A DNA stretch of 64,000 bases, taken from the NCBI GenBank assembly GCA_015057405.1, contig SVEK01000002.1, positions 62,001 through 126,000 of the forward strand. The letters are read 5' to 3'. The notes under the pieces were generated by a model. The model was given only the letters and a program-made list of their open reading frames with translations, did no database searches and was not told the DNA's origin. The position numbers and the translations under genes are program-made. Source of the DNA: Lachnospiraceae bacterium. Its GTDB lineage: Bacteria > Bacillota > Clostridia > Lachnospirales > Lachnospiraceae. Positions 38,659 through 45,679 of this stretch are shown piece after piece (position 1 is the stretch's first letter; each line of letters starts with the position of its first letter).

Positions 38659-39663
38659 ATGAGAATTAGTTTTTTAGGAGCCGGTAGCTGGGGAACTGCA
38701 CTTGCTGTTACCGTTGCAAAAAACGGACATGATGTATTCTTATGGTCAGCAGTAGAAAGCGAGATTAAATTACTCACAACCAAAAGAGAACATACAGAAC
38801 GACTTCCGGGAGTTAAACTTCCTGACAATATAACAATTGAAGCAGATATTAAGAATGCATGTACTGACATGGATTTGATTGTATTTTCTGTTGCTTCTCC
38901 ATATGTCAGAAGCGTTGCAAAACAGGCTGAACCTTATATTCCGAATAATCAGGTGATTGTTAATGTTGCAAAAGGAATAGAAGACGAGACTTACCTTACA
39001 TTATCAGAAATTCTTAACGAAGTTCTTCCGGGACGTAATATTTCTGTATTATCAGGCCCAAGCCACGCCGAGGAAGTTGTTAAAGGAATCCCTACAACCG
39101 TTGTAGTAGGTTCAACCACAAAAGAAACCGCACGTTATATTCAGGATATATTTATGAATGATAGTTTCAGAGTATATATCAGTCCTGATATTATTGGTAT
39201 AGAATTAGGAGGTGCTATCAAAAATGTTATAGCACTTGCCGCAGGAATAGTTGATGGACTTGGTCTGGGAGATAATACAAAAGCTGCACTTATGACAAGA
39301 GGTCTTGCAGAAATTAGCAGACTTGGTGTTGCCATGGGCGGTAAATTAGAAACATTTTCCGGACTTTCAGGTGTCGGTGATCTTATCGTTACTTGTACAA
39401 GCACCCACAGCCGTAACCACAATGCCGGCTATCTTATGGGACAGGGAAAAACTGCTGACGAAGCAATGAAAGAAGTTAAACAGGTGGTTGAAGGTGTATA
39501 TTCTGCAAAAGCAGCATATGGTCTTGCCAAGAAATACAATGTTGATATGCCGATAGTAGAACATATCAACGGAGTATTATTTGAAAATAAATCAGTAGAA
39601 GATTCACTTAAAAGTCTGTTCGAAAGACAGAGAAAAAAGGAATATTCTGATTTAGAATGGTAA
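38659..39663 (+). CDS. gpsA: Glycerol-3-phosphate dehydrogenase [NAD(P)+]
   Basis: This 334-aa enzyme reduces dihydroxyacetone phosphate to glycerol-3-phosphate. The Rossmann motif GAGSWGTALA starts at residue 7; the catalytic Lys lies in GGAIKNVIALAAGIVDGLGLGDNTKAAL, with FSGLSGVGDLIVTCTS further on. Length matches the family. GGAGG precedes the ATG. Confidence 0.97.
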   Translation: MRISFLGAGSWGTALAVTVAKNGHDVFLWSAVESEIKLLTTKREHTERLPGVKLPDNITIEADIKNACTDMDLIVFSVASPYVRSVAKQAEPYIPNNQVIVNVAKGIEDETYLTLSEILNEVLPGRNISVLSGPSHAEEVVKGIPTTVVVGSTTKETARYIQDIFMNDSFRVYISPDIIGIELGGAIKNVIALAAGIVDGLGLGDNTKAALMTRGLAEISRLGVAMGGKLETFSGLSGVGDLIVTCTSTHSRNHNAGYLMGQGKTADEAMKEVKQVVEGVYSAKAAYGLAKKYNVDMPIVEHINGVLFENKSVEDSLKSLFERQRKKEYSDLEW

Positions 39664-39688
39664 ATTATGATAACATTATAACTTTTGC

Positions 39689-39717
39689 TTTACATTACTC
39701 ATTGTATATGGTAATAT
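39689..39717 (+). promoter_or_regulatory. Promoter of rpsO
   Basis: TTTACA (39689-39694), 17-bp spacer, TAATAT (39712-39717). Confidence 0.55.
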
Positions 39718-39721
39718 GTTC

Positions 39722-39804
39722 AAGGTACTGTTACTAGGGAACTAGGACGACTCCGACCTTTTCTTGGTAATGGTGAATAATTAATAATAAGGAGGTTGTT
39801 CATT
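39722..39804 (+). promoter_or_regulatory. Structured 5' leader of rpsO
   Basis: An 80-nt leader contains TTACTAGG (39731-39738) able to pair fully with CTTGGTAA (39763-39770, two G-U pairs) around a G/C-richer internal segment with a short GGA/TCC hairpin. S15 binds its own leader in several bacteria, so autoregulation is a reasonable inference; I could not match it to a defined family. Confidence 0.4.
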
Positions 39805-40071
39805 ATGACAACAAAAGAAAGAAAAGCAGAAATTATTAAAGAGTATGGTAGATCAGAAGGTGACACAGGTTCACCAGAGGTTCAGGTAGCACTTCTTACA
39901 GAGAGAATCCGCGACCTTACTGAGCATCTTAAGATCAACAAGAAGGATCATCATTCAAGACGTGGTCTTCTTATGATGGTTGGACAGAGAAGAAACCTTC
40001 TTGAGTATCTTAAGAAAAAGGATATTGAAAGATACCGTGTTCTTATCGAGAAGCTTGGAATTCGTAAATAA
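39805..40071 (+). CDS. rpsO: 30S ribosomal protein S15 (uS15)
   Basis: This 88-aa protein binds the 16S rRNA central domain early in assembly. The signature [26 protein letters not shown] is intact. AAGGAGG (39789-39795) lies 9 bp before the ATG. It has its own promoter, leader and terminator. Confidence 0.98.
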   Translation: MTTKERKAEIIKEYGRSEGDTGSPEVQVALLTERIRDLTEHLKINKKDHHSRRGLLMMVGQRRNLLEYLKKKDIERYRVLIEKLGIRK

Positions 40072-40098
40072 TTTTTTCAATTTACAAATACAGGTTTG

Positions 40099-40125
40099 TA
40101 CCCTGCAGATAATATCTGCAGGGTA
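40099..40125 (+). terminator. Terminator of rpsO
   Basis: TACCCTGCAGAT (40099-40110) pairs perfectly with 40114-40125, followed by TTTTATAT. Confidence 0.9.
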
Positions 40126-40130
40126 TTTTA

Positions 40131-40165
40131 TATATCACTGATAATTTGTATATCACTGATAATTT
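40131..40165 (+). repeat. 17-bp direct repeat, two copies
   Basis: TATATCACTGATAATTT is present at 40131-40147 and 40149-40165, an 18-bp period, between the rpsO terminator and the HAD gene. It looks like a simple tandem duplication. Confidence 0.8.
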
Positions 40166-40217
40166 ATTATCAAAGGCGATTTAGAATCCTGGTATAGCGC
40201 CAACGAAAGGAGTTTTC

Positions 40218-41006
40218 ATGATTAAATTAATTGCAACAGACGTTGACGGGACATTATTTCCGGAAGGAACATCAAATCCCTCACCTATAATTATCAATTC
40301 AATTAAGCAGGCAATTAATGCAGGAATAATATTTGCATTTGCCAGCGGAAGATCATATGAAAGTATTGTAAAGGCCTTTCCGATGTTTGAAGATAATGCT
40401 GTATTCATCGCAAATAACGGAGCAACGATTACACAAAACAGAAAAACAATCAAAACTTATGCAATAGAACCACCTCTCGTAAAAGAAATAATAAATTATA
40501 TGCGTAGCATTCCCGGAAGCAATAATTTAATCACTACAGAAAATCATTCTTATTCTGACAGCAAGGACCAAGAGTTTATTAACTGGATAAAGAATGGATA
40601 CAAAATTGATCTAAAGGTAATAAACGATGTAATGCTAATTAATGAACCGATTGTTAAACTTGCAATGTATGATAAAAACACAGATGCTGCAGATGCATCT
40701 ATAAAAGCCATTCAACATTTTAATAATCAAATATCAATTCTTGGAGCAGGAGACCATTGGGTTGATTTTATCGGTAATGACGCAGATAAAGGCAATGCTG
40801 TTAAATTTCTACAACAAAAACATAAAATAACACCTGCTGAAACAATGACGTTCGGAGACAATCTTAATGATTTAGGACTTATGAGTTGCGCAGACAATAG
40901 TTATGCCGTATATAACGGTCGAGAAGAAGTAAAAAATGCAGCCTCTTATGTATTAAAAAAAGATGACAATGCAGTGATTAATAAAATAAAAGAACTCTTT
41001 AGTTAA
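40218..41006 (+). CDS. Cof-type HAD-IIB phosphatase
   Basis: This 262-aa protein has the HAD nucleophile motif I at the N-terminus (IATDVDGTLFPEG), motif II (FASGR), and motif IV GDNLNDLGLMSCADNSYAVYNG, with the C2-type cap of the Cof/YidA subfamily in between. Members hydrolyse sugar phosphates, FMN or similar; the substrate cannot be predicted. GAAAGGAG precedes the ATG. Confidence 0.92.
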   Translation: MIKLIATDVDGTLFPEGTSNPSPIIINSIKQAINAGIIFAFASGRSYESIVKAFPMFEDNAVFIANNGATITQNRKTIKTYAIEPPLVKEIINYMRSIPGSNNLITTENHSYSDSKDQEFINWIKNGYKIDLKVINDVMLINEPIVKLAMYDKNTDAADASIKAIQHFNNQISILGAGDHWVDFIGNDADKGNAVKFLQQKHKITPAETMTFGDNLNDLGLMSCADNSYAVYNGREEVKNAASYVLKKDDNAVINKIKELFS

Positions 41007-41162
41007 TTATTTACCATAATAATAAATCTGTACATTATGTCATCAGAATAAGTCATGGCATTATTATGCAATATACTGTATTATATTATTATACAATACA
41101 ATAATGTAATCTTTTCATGAACTCAAAGAATAGTTTTGAATTATTCGTAAGGGGGTATATCA

Positions 41163-41444
41163 ATGAGATTAAAAGACGGATATTTGTTAAAAGAAATAAT
41201 GGATGAATATGTTTTATTTCCTTCAGGACAAAATGTAGTTGACGGGAAAAAAATAGTTTCACTTAATGAATCCGGTGTTTTTATTGCAAAACATTTGCAA
41301 AACGATATTCCATATAAATCTTTATTAAAACTGTTTCTTGATGAATACGAGGCAACAACCGATGAAGAAATAGAAATGTTACAGTTTGACCTTGATCATT
41401 TCCTGGATAATCTGTGGAGACGTGATATGTTGATTACTGATTAA
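41163..41444 (+). CDS. PqqD-like peptide-recognition protein
   Basis: This 93-aa winged-helix protein has the PqqD pattern: MRLKDGYLLKEIMDEYVLFPSG (the beta hairpin that binds a leader peptide), VSLNESGVFIAKHLQ (helix 1) and a C-terminal half with LFLDEYEATTDEEIEMLQFDLDHFLDNLWRRDML. PqqD domains are the RiPP recognition elements that present a precursor to its modifying enzyme. GGGGG lies 7-8 bp before the ATG. A 156-bp AT-rich gap with an imperfect long inverted repeat (CATTATT...AATAATG) precedes it. It is followed by the kinase gene 24 bp away; the partner precursor is probably the 155-aa protein at 42501. Confidence 0.85.
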   Translation: MRLKDGYLLKEIMDEYVLFPSGQNVVDGKKIVSLNESGVFIAKHLQNDIPYKSLLKLFLDEYEATTDEEIEMLQFDLDHFLDNLWRRDMLITD

Positions 41445-41468
41445 TATTATGATTGGGAGAAAAACACA

Positions 41469-42380
41469 ATGATTAAGTGTTATTGTATAGCAGAAGAATA
41501 CATTAAGATAACAGCAGAACCGGATATACTAGAACCAATTGATAATATGTTTTCAAAATTTATTGTTTCTGATAATGAATATTCTATTACACAAACTTTT
41601 CACATAGCAATTGAAGAAGCCGATTATACAGATTATCTTACAATAAGTAATACTGCCGAACAAAACAAACAACATTGTTGTATATTCGAATCTGATTATA
41701 TGTCATTATATAAAAACAACGAAAAAACAATGATAGAATATCATTCTACAGCAGTAGTTAAAACTGCCATTATTTCTACTGCTAATAATAATGCTGTTAT
41801 AGCAATTATAAACATTTCAAACAATTATGACGATATGAAATTTAAAGAAATCAGCTATACAATCAGAGATTTATTTTTTTATTATATCCAGAAAAAGAAT
41901 AAAATAGTAATTCATTCGGCATCTATTGTATACAAAGATAAAGCATGGTTATTTTCAGCTCCTTCCGGCACCGGAAAATCAACTCATGTAAATCTATGGC
42001 ATGAACTTGAATTTGAAGCAAAAGACTTTAACGGAGATTTGGCAATATGTTACTTGAATGAAAATAATGAGGTTTTAGCAGCGGGTTCTCCCTGGTGCGG
42101 AACTTCCGGTATATTTAATAATATAACAGCGCCTCTTGGTGGAATCATATTTATTAACAAAGGACTCATTAATTCTATCGAACGAATTTCAGGAATAAAC
42201 GGTGCTTTAAAAATTGCTGCAAGAAGTGTATCCCCTGCATGGACTAACGACCATACAGATATTACTTTATCTGTTTCAGAACAAATTGCAAACAAAATTA
42301 TATTAGGGAATATGATCTGCTTACCTGATCATGATGCCGCAATAACCTCGAAAGCATTTATTGACAGGTACAACGTATAA
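41469..42380 (+). CDS. HPr-kinase-like P-loop kinase of a peptide-maturation locus
   Basis: This 303-aa protein has the HprK/PEPCK-type P-loop SAPSGTGKSTH at about residues 163-173, preceded by IHSAS (148-152), the position of the conserved His motif in HprK. FNGDLAI (188-193) supplies an acidic metal ligand. The N-terminal about 130 residues are diverged and may bind substrate. Kinases of this type occur in lasso peptide clusters (ThcoK/PadeK), where they phosphorylate the precursor on Ser. No lasso cyclase or protease is present here. The HPr-phosphorylation role is unlikely because the HprK C-terminal signature is missing. Likely acts on the neighbouring leader protein with the PqqD partner. 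Confidence 0.75.
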   Translation: MIKCYCIAEEYIKITAEPDILEPIDNMFSKFIVSDNEYSITQTFHIAIEEADYTDYLTISNTAEQNKQHCCIFESDYMSLYKNNEKTMIEYHSTAVVKTAIISTANNNAVIAIINISNNYDDMKFKEISYTIRDLFFYYIQKKNKIVIHSASIVYKDKAWLFSAPSGTGKSTHVNLWHELEFEAKDFNGDLAICYLNENNEVLAAGSPWCGTSGIFNNITAPLGGIIFINKGLINSIERISGINGALKIAARSVSPAWTNDHTDITLSVSEQIANKIILGNMICLPDHDAAITSKAFIDRYNV

Positions 42381-42428
42381 CTAATATGTTACAATTTTGT
42401 TAGAATATGTAAAATTGAGTTTATGTCA

Positions 42429-42457
42429 TTGACAAATTCATATATCATATATACACT
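42429..42457 (+). promoter_or_regulatory. Promoter of the 155-aa leader protein
   Basis: A perfect TTGACA (42429-42434) is followed after 17 bp by TACACT (42452-42457), or after 15 bp by TATACA (42450-42455). A small hairpin AACAA...TTGTT follows. A dedicated promoter inside the cassette fits higher expression of a substrate protein. Confidence 0.6.
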
Positions 42458-42500
42458 AAACAAGTAATTTGTTCATAAAAATAATAAGGAGTGATTTCTT

Positions 42501-42968
42501 ATGAGAAACTACACAGCACCAAACTTGACAGAAATTAATGATATTGTTGAAGGTGTATATGCTTCAAGCGGAGCAATGGTTACCGAACCACCACTACCGA
42601 CTGCTGCACCTAATACTATTGTAGATTGGGATATATCATGCAGTTATCGCAATCATAACAGTGGTTCTCATTCAGAAGTTGCAATTATTGGGCTTAACAT
42701 GGGGAATAATAGTGGCGATAGTATTTTAATGAACTTTCTTGTTTCAGGATTTAGACTTGATACAGTAAAGGATTCAAGTGGATACCCTGTATCAAATGTT
42801 ACTGAAACCGGTTTCACCATTTTCAGACCTGGTCACTTTAATCCTAATGAGAGATTTGAGTTCAATATACAGATTACTGCTAAAGATAGCCCTTATCACG
42901 GTTCTATAGGTAAAACAGGTGAATATTTACCTTGCACAATATCACTTGTTTCTTACGAAGTAGCATAA
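42501..42968 (+). CDS. 155-aa candidate leader-carrying substrate protein
   Basis: This protein has an N-terminal, non-hydrophobic acidic segment (MRNYTAPNLTEINDIVEGVY, then ASSGA to residue 25), a Thr/Pro linker (27-38) and a roughly 115-residue beta-rich domain with Cys47 and Cys145. There is no Sec signal, TM or known domain. From memory, an EGVY-x-xSG motif at the same place recurs in short Lachnospiraceae proteins with a downstream beta domain, which would fit a recognition leader. It is a Ser/Thr/Asn-rich protein, so many phosphoacceptors are available. AAGGAG lies 9 bp before the ATG. Position between PqqD-kinase and the ABC exporter suggests it is the modified, exported product. Confidence 0.7.
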   Translation: MRNYTAPNLTEINDIVEGVYASSGAMVTEPPLPTAAPNTIVDWDISCSYRNHNSGSHSEVAIIGLNMGNNSGDSILMNFLVSGFRLDTVKDSSGYPVSNVTETGFTIFRPGHFNPNERFEFNIQITAKDSPYHGSIGKTGEYLPCTISLVSYEVA

Positions 42969-42971
42969 AAT

Positions 42972-44774
42972 ATGGCTAAAAGTGTAAAACATTATATTAA
43001 ACGAGCTAAAGACGGAGCAATTAAAGATATAGCGACACAACTGCGCTGGGTATATTCCTATGCAAAGGATAACAGAGGACTTATTGTTTTGTATACAGTT
43101 CTTGGTTTATCCGGAATAGTTGTGTCGCTTATTAGTAGTCTCGTTTCAAGAGATCTTGTTGATATTATAACAGGCCATCGCACAGGAGCCCTCGTTATTA
43201 CATTTCTTTCGATGATAGGAATAACTCTATTAAGCACTGCAATAGGACAGATTTCTTCATACCTTTCAACAAAAATCAGTTTACATGTAGATAATCATAT
43301 TAAGGCAAGCGTATTTGATGATATTATGGTGACAGAATGGGAAGAACTTGACAAATATCATTCAGGTGATTTAATTGCCAGATGGAATGGTGATGTATCT
43401 GTAGTTTCTAATGGAATACTTACATTATTTCCCAATGCACTGATTTTTACTTTTCAGTTTATATCTGCACTATACATGGTAATAAGATATGATGCTTCAT
43501 TTGCAATCTTTGCTCTTGCAAGTGTACCGATAAGTTTGTTTACTTCAAGAGAATCCTTAAAAAGGATGCAAAAAGGTAATATGAGTTCATTACAAGCCGG
43601 CACAAGAATGTCCAGTTTTAATCAAGAAACATTTTCCAATATCCAAACGGTAAAAGCCTTTGACATGGTAAAGTTATACTCTAAAAGACTTCGGGTATTA
43701 CAGGAAGAATATAAAGAAGTTCGATTAAAATACCAAAGAATTACTATTATTAACGCAATAATACTAACAATTGTTTCTCTGTTAGTAACTTATTCGGCTC
43801 AGGGCTGGGGTATTTATAAAGTTTGGAACGGTTCTATAACATACGGAACTATGACAATGTTTATTACACTTTCAACAACATTATCAGGAACAGTTAATAA
43901 TCTAATTAATCTGTTCCCAAGCGGGATATTATTTTCTAATGCAGCAAAACGTTTAATGAGTATTACAGGACTTGAAAAAGAAGATTATAGTAATAAAGAA
44001 GAAGCAAAAGAGTTTTATGAAAAAAATGAATCTCAGGGAGTAGGTGTATGTGTACGTGATTTGACATATGCTTATCCTGGTGGAGAAAATGTACTTGAAA
44101 ACATTAGTATAGAAGCACATCCGCATGAAGTAATAGCATTAGTGGGGCCTTCCGGAGAAGGTAAAACAACTTTACTTAGATATTTATTAGCACTTATACG
44201 TCCAAAGGAAGGTTTTGGATATATATGTGCCGGCAACTCCCAACCGGAAGACAATAATTATATAAATCTTAGTGCATCAATAAGACAACTAATCGCATAT
44301 GTACCACAGGGTAATACTATGTTTTCCGGAACCATAGCTCAAAATATGAGAAATGTAAAGGAAAATGCAACTGATGAAGAAATTGTTGATGCGCTAAAAC
44401 TTGCATGCGCCTGGAATTTTGTAAAAAAACTACCGGGAGGTATCAATAGTGAGATAAAGGAAAATGGAGGAGGATTTTCAGAAGGTCAGTCTCAACGACT
44501 TTCTATTGCAAGAGCACTATTAAGACGTTCGCCAATACTACTTTTAGATGAAGCAACATCAGCTCTTGATATGATTACTGAGCGTAAAGTTTTACAAAAT
44601 ATAATGAATGATAAATATGCACGAACCTGTATTGTAACAACACACCGACCAACAGTACTCGGTATATGTAACAGAGTCTATTTAATTCACGATAAACAGT
44701 GTGATATATTAACAGAAGAGGAGATAACAGAATTAACAACAATGCCTCTATTAGAAGAAACCGAAAAAAGTTAG
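42972..44774 (+). CDS. ABC exporter, fused permease-ATPase, no peptidase domain
   Basis: This 600-aa half-transporter has about six membrane helices (residues 35-325) and one nucleotide-binding domain (about 355-590). Walker A is GPSGEGKTT, Q-loop ayVPQGN, the signature is FSEGQSQR (LSGGQ is FSEGQ), Walker B ILLLDEATSALD and the switch His in VTTHRPT. There is no N-terminal C39 peptidase domain, so leader removal must be done elsewhere. It starts 3 bp after the leader-protein stop and is presumably its exporter. Its 3' end overlaps the convergent S26-like gene by 4 bp. Confidence 0.92.
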   Translation: MAKSVKHYIKRAKDGAIKDIATQLRWVYSYAKDNRGLIVLYTVLGLSGIVVSLISSLVSRDLVDIITGHRTGALVITFLSMIGITLLSTAIGQISSYLSTKISLHVDNHIKASVFDDIMVTEWEELDKYHSGDLIARWNGDVSVVSNGILTLFPNALIFTFQFISALYMVIRYDASFAIFALASVPISLFTSRESLKRMQKGNMSSLQAGTRMSSFNQETFSNIQTVKAFDMVKLYSKRLRVLQEEYKEVRLKYQRITIINAIILTIVSLLVTYSAQGWGIYKVWNGSITYGTMTMFITLSTTLSGTVNNLINLFPSGILFSNAAKRLMSITGLEKEDYSNKEEAKEFYEKNESQGVGVCVRDLTYAYPGGENVLENISIEAHPHEVIALVGPSGEGKTTLLRYLLALIRPKEGFGYICAGNSQPEDNNYINLSASIRQLIAYVPQGNTMFSGTIAQNMRNVKENATDEEIVDALKLACAWNFVKKLPGGINSEIKENGGGFSEGQSQRLSIARALLRRSPILLLDEATSALDMITERKVLQNIMNDKYARTCIVTTHRPTVLGICNRVYLIHDKQCDILTEEEITELTTMPLLEETEKS

Positions 44775-45262
44775 TTATTGTTTCTTTTATCTGAACAGGT
44801 AATTTTATGCCATATTCTCCACAAAGATAAAAATAAAGGCCTTATTGGACGTAAGAAAATCCATATTTTCCATAATGTGATATACAACTTTGATGAATCG
44901 CACAATATTTCTTTTCCTTTTCGGTTAATCTTTTTGACAACACCGATAATCTGTGTTTCACTAATCGGCCCTTCAATAAAAGTCTGATTATCACCAAGCA
45001 TATAATATTCCCTGTTGTCATTATTAAAATTAACATGGTGAATTCTGTGCACTACATGAGTATTATCATTACGTACATATAATGCTATATCACCACGTTT
45101 TAGAGGATAATCCGGTTTACTAACATACAATATATCACGATACCCTGAAAAAAAAGGAAACATGCTATAACCGTTAGGACTGATTTTGTAATATTGTTCA
45201 TCACCTAACATAGAGATTATTTTAGAGAGAGTTCCGGTATTTTCAAACTGATTGATTAACAT
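44771..45262 (-). CDS. S24/S26 signal-peptidase-like protein
   Basis: This 163-aa protein carries the S24/S26 serine peptidase pattern: ISPNGYSMFPFF (nucleophile Ser33), PLKRGDIALYVR, VVHRIHHV (His72, as in SipW/ER-type Ser-His peptidases) and MLGDNQTFIEGPI (Asp91). A hydrophobic segment near the C-terminus (about 128-150, LWKIWIFLRPIRPLFLSLW) may anchor it, the reverse of typical signal peptidases. AAAGGAG precedes the ATG. It is convergent with the exporter and is a good candidate for removing the leader of the 155-aa protein; this is inferred from the context. Confidence 0.8.
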   Translation of the reverse strand: MLINQFENTGTLSKIISMLGDEQYYKISPNGYSMFPFFSGYRDILYVSKPDYPLKRGDIALYVRNDNTHVVHRIHHVNFNNDNREYYMLGDNQTFIEGPISETQIIGVVKKINRKGKEILCDSSKLYITLWKIWIFLRPIRPLFLSLWRIWHKITCSDKRNNN

Positions 45263-45291
45263 GGGAATGCTCCTTTAAAATCGATTTAATA

Positions 45292-45331
45292 AACACCGGT
45301 TAATTATCGTAAAATATAATTATCCGGTGTT
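45292..45331 (-). terminator. Long hairpin between the 77-aa gene and the S26-like gene
   Basis: AACACCGGTTAATTAT (45292-45307) pairs with 45316-45331 over 16 positions with one mismatch and an 8-nt loop. It lies downstream of the leftward 77-aa gene and upstream of the S26-like start; the T tract is poor, so attenuation or termination is uncertain. Confidence 0.55.
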
Positions 45332-45383
45332 AAAATTAAAATCATATAATTTGGAAATAACATAGATTCATAAAATGAAGCTA

Positions 45384-45617
45384 TTATTCATCCTCATCAT
45401 CAAAGATATCATCATAATAATCATCATCAAAATCATCATAATCATCTTTTGTAACGCACTTGTAAACAGCATAAGCAATACCGGCAATTGCAGCTACACA
45501 ACCTATAATTGCAAGTATTGTAATTATAATTTTTTTATTCTTTTCGTCTTCTTCTTTCTTGTGAAACAATTCATTAATTTTAAATGCATTAGTGATTTCA
45601 TCAAACTTGCTACCCAT
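45384..45617 (-). CDS. Small membrane protein with acidic tail
   Basis: This 77-aa protein has a soluble N-terminus (MGSKFDEITNAFKINELFHK), a charged stretch, one hydrophobic segment (about 31-55, IIITILAIIGCVAAIAGIAYAVY) and a Tyr/Asp-rich tail (DDYDDFDDDYYDD). The ATG at 45617 has AAAGGGG 8 bp upstream; the earlier ATG at 45635 contains that site. Similar one-pass proteins with acidic tails are common in Lachnospiraceae; the function is unknown. Confidence 0.6.
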   Translation of the reverse strand: MGSKFDEITNAFKINELFHKKEEDEKNKKIIITILAIIGCVAAIAGIAYAVYKCVTKDDYDDFDDDYYDDIFDDEDE

Positions 45618-45679
45618 AATATTTACCCCTTTCATTTATAAACTATAATAAGTATATCACATCAACAAGATATCTACTA

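Noticed and set aside
41469-42380. True HPr kinase/phosphorylase
   Set aside because: It lacks the HprK C-terminal signature, is next to PqqD and an exporter, and its P-loop is of the peptide-cluster type.
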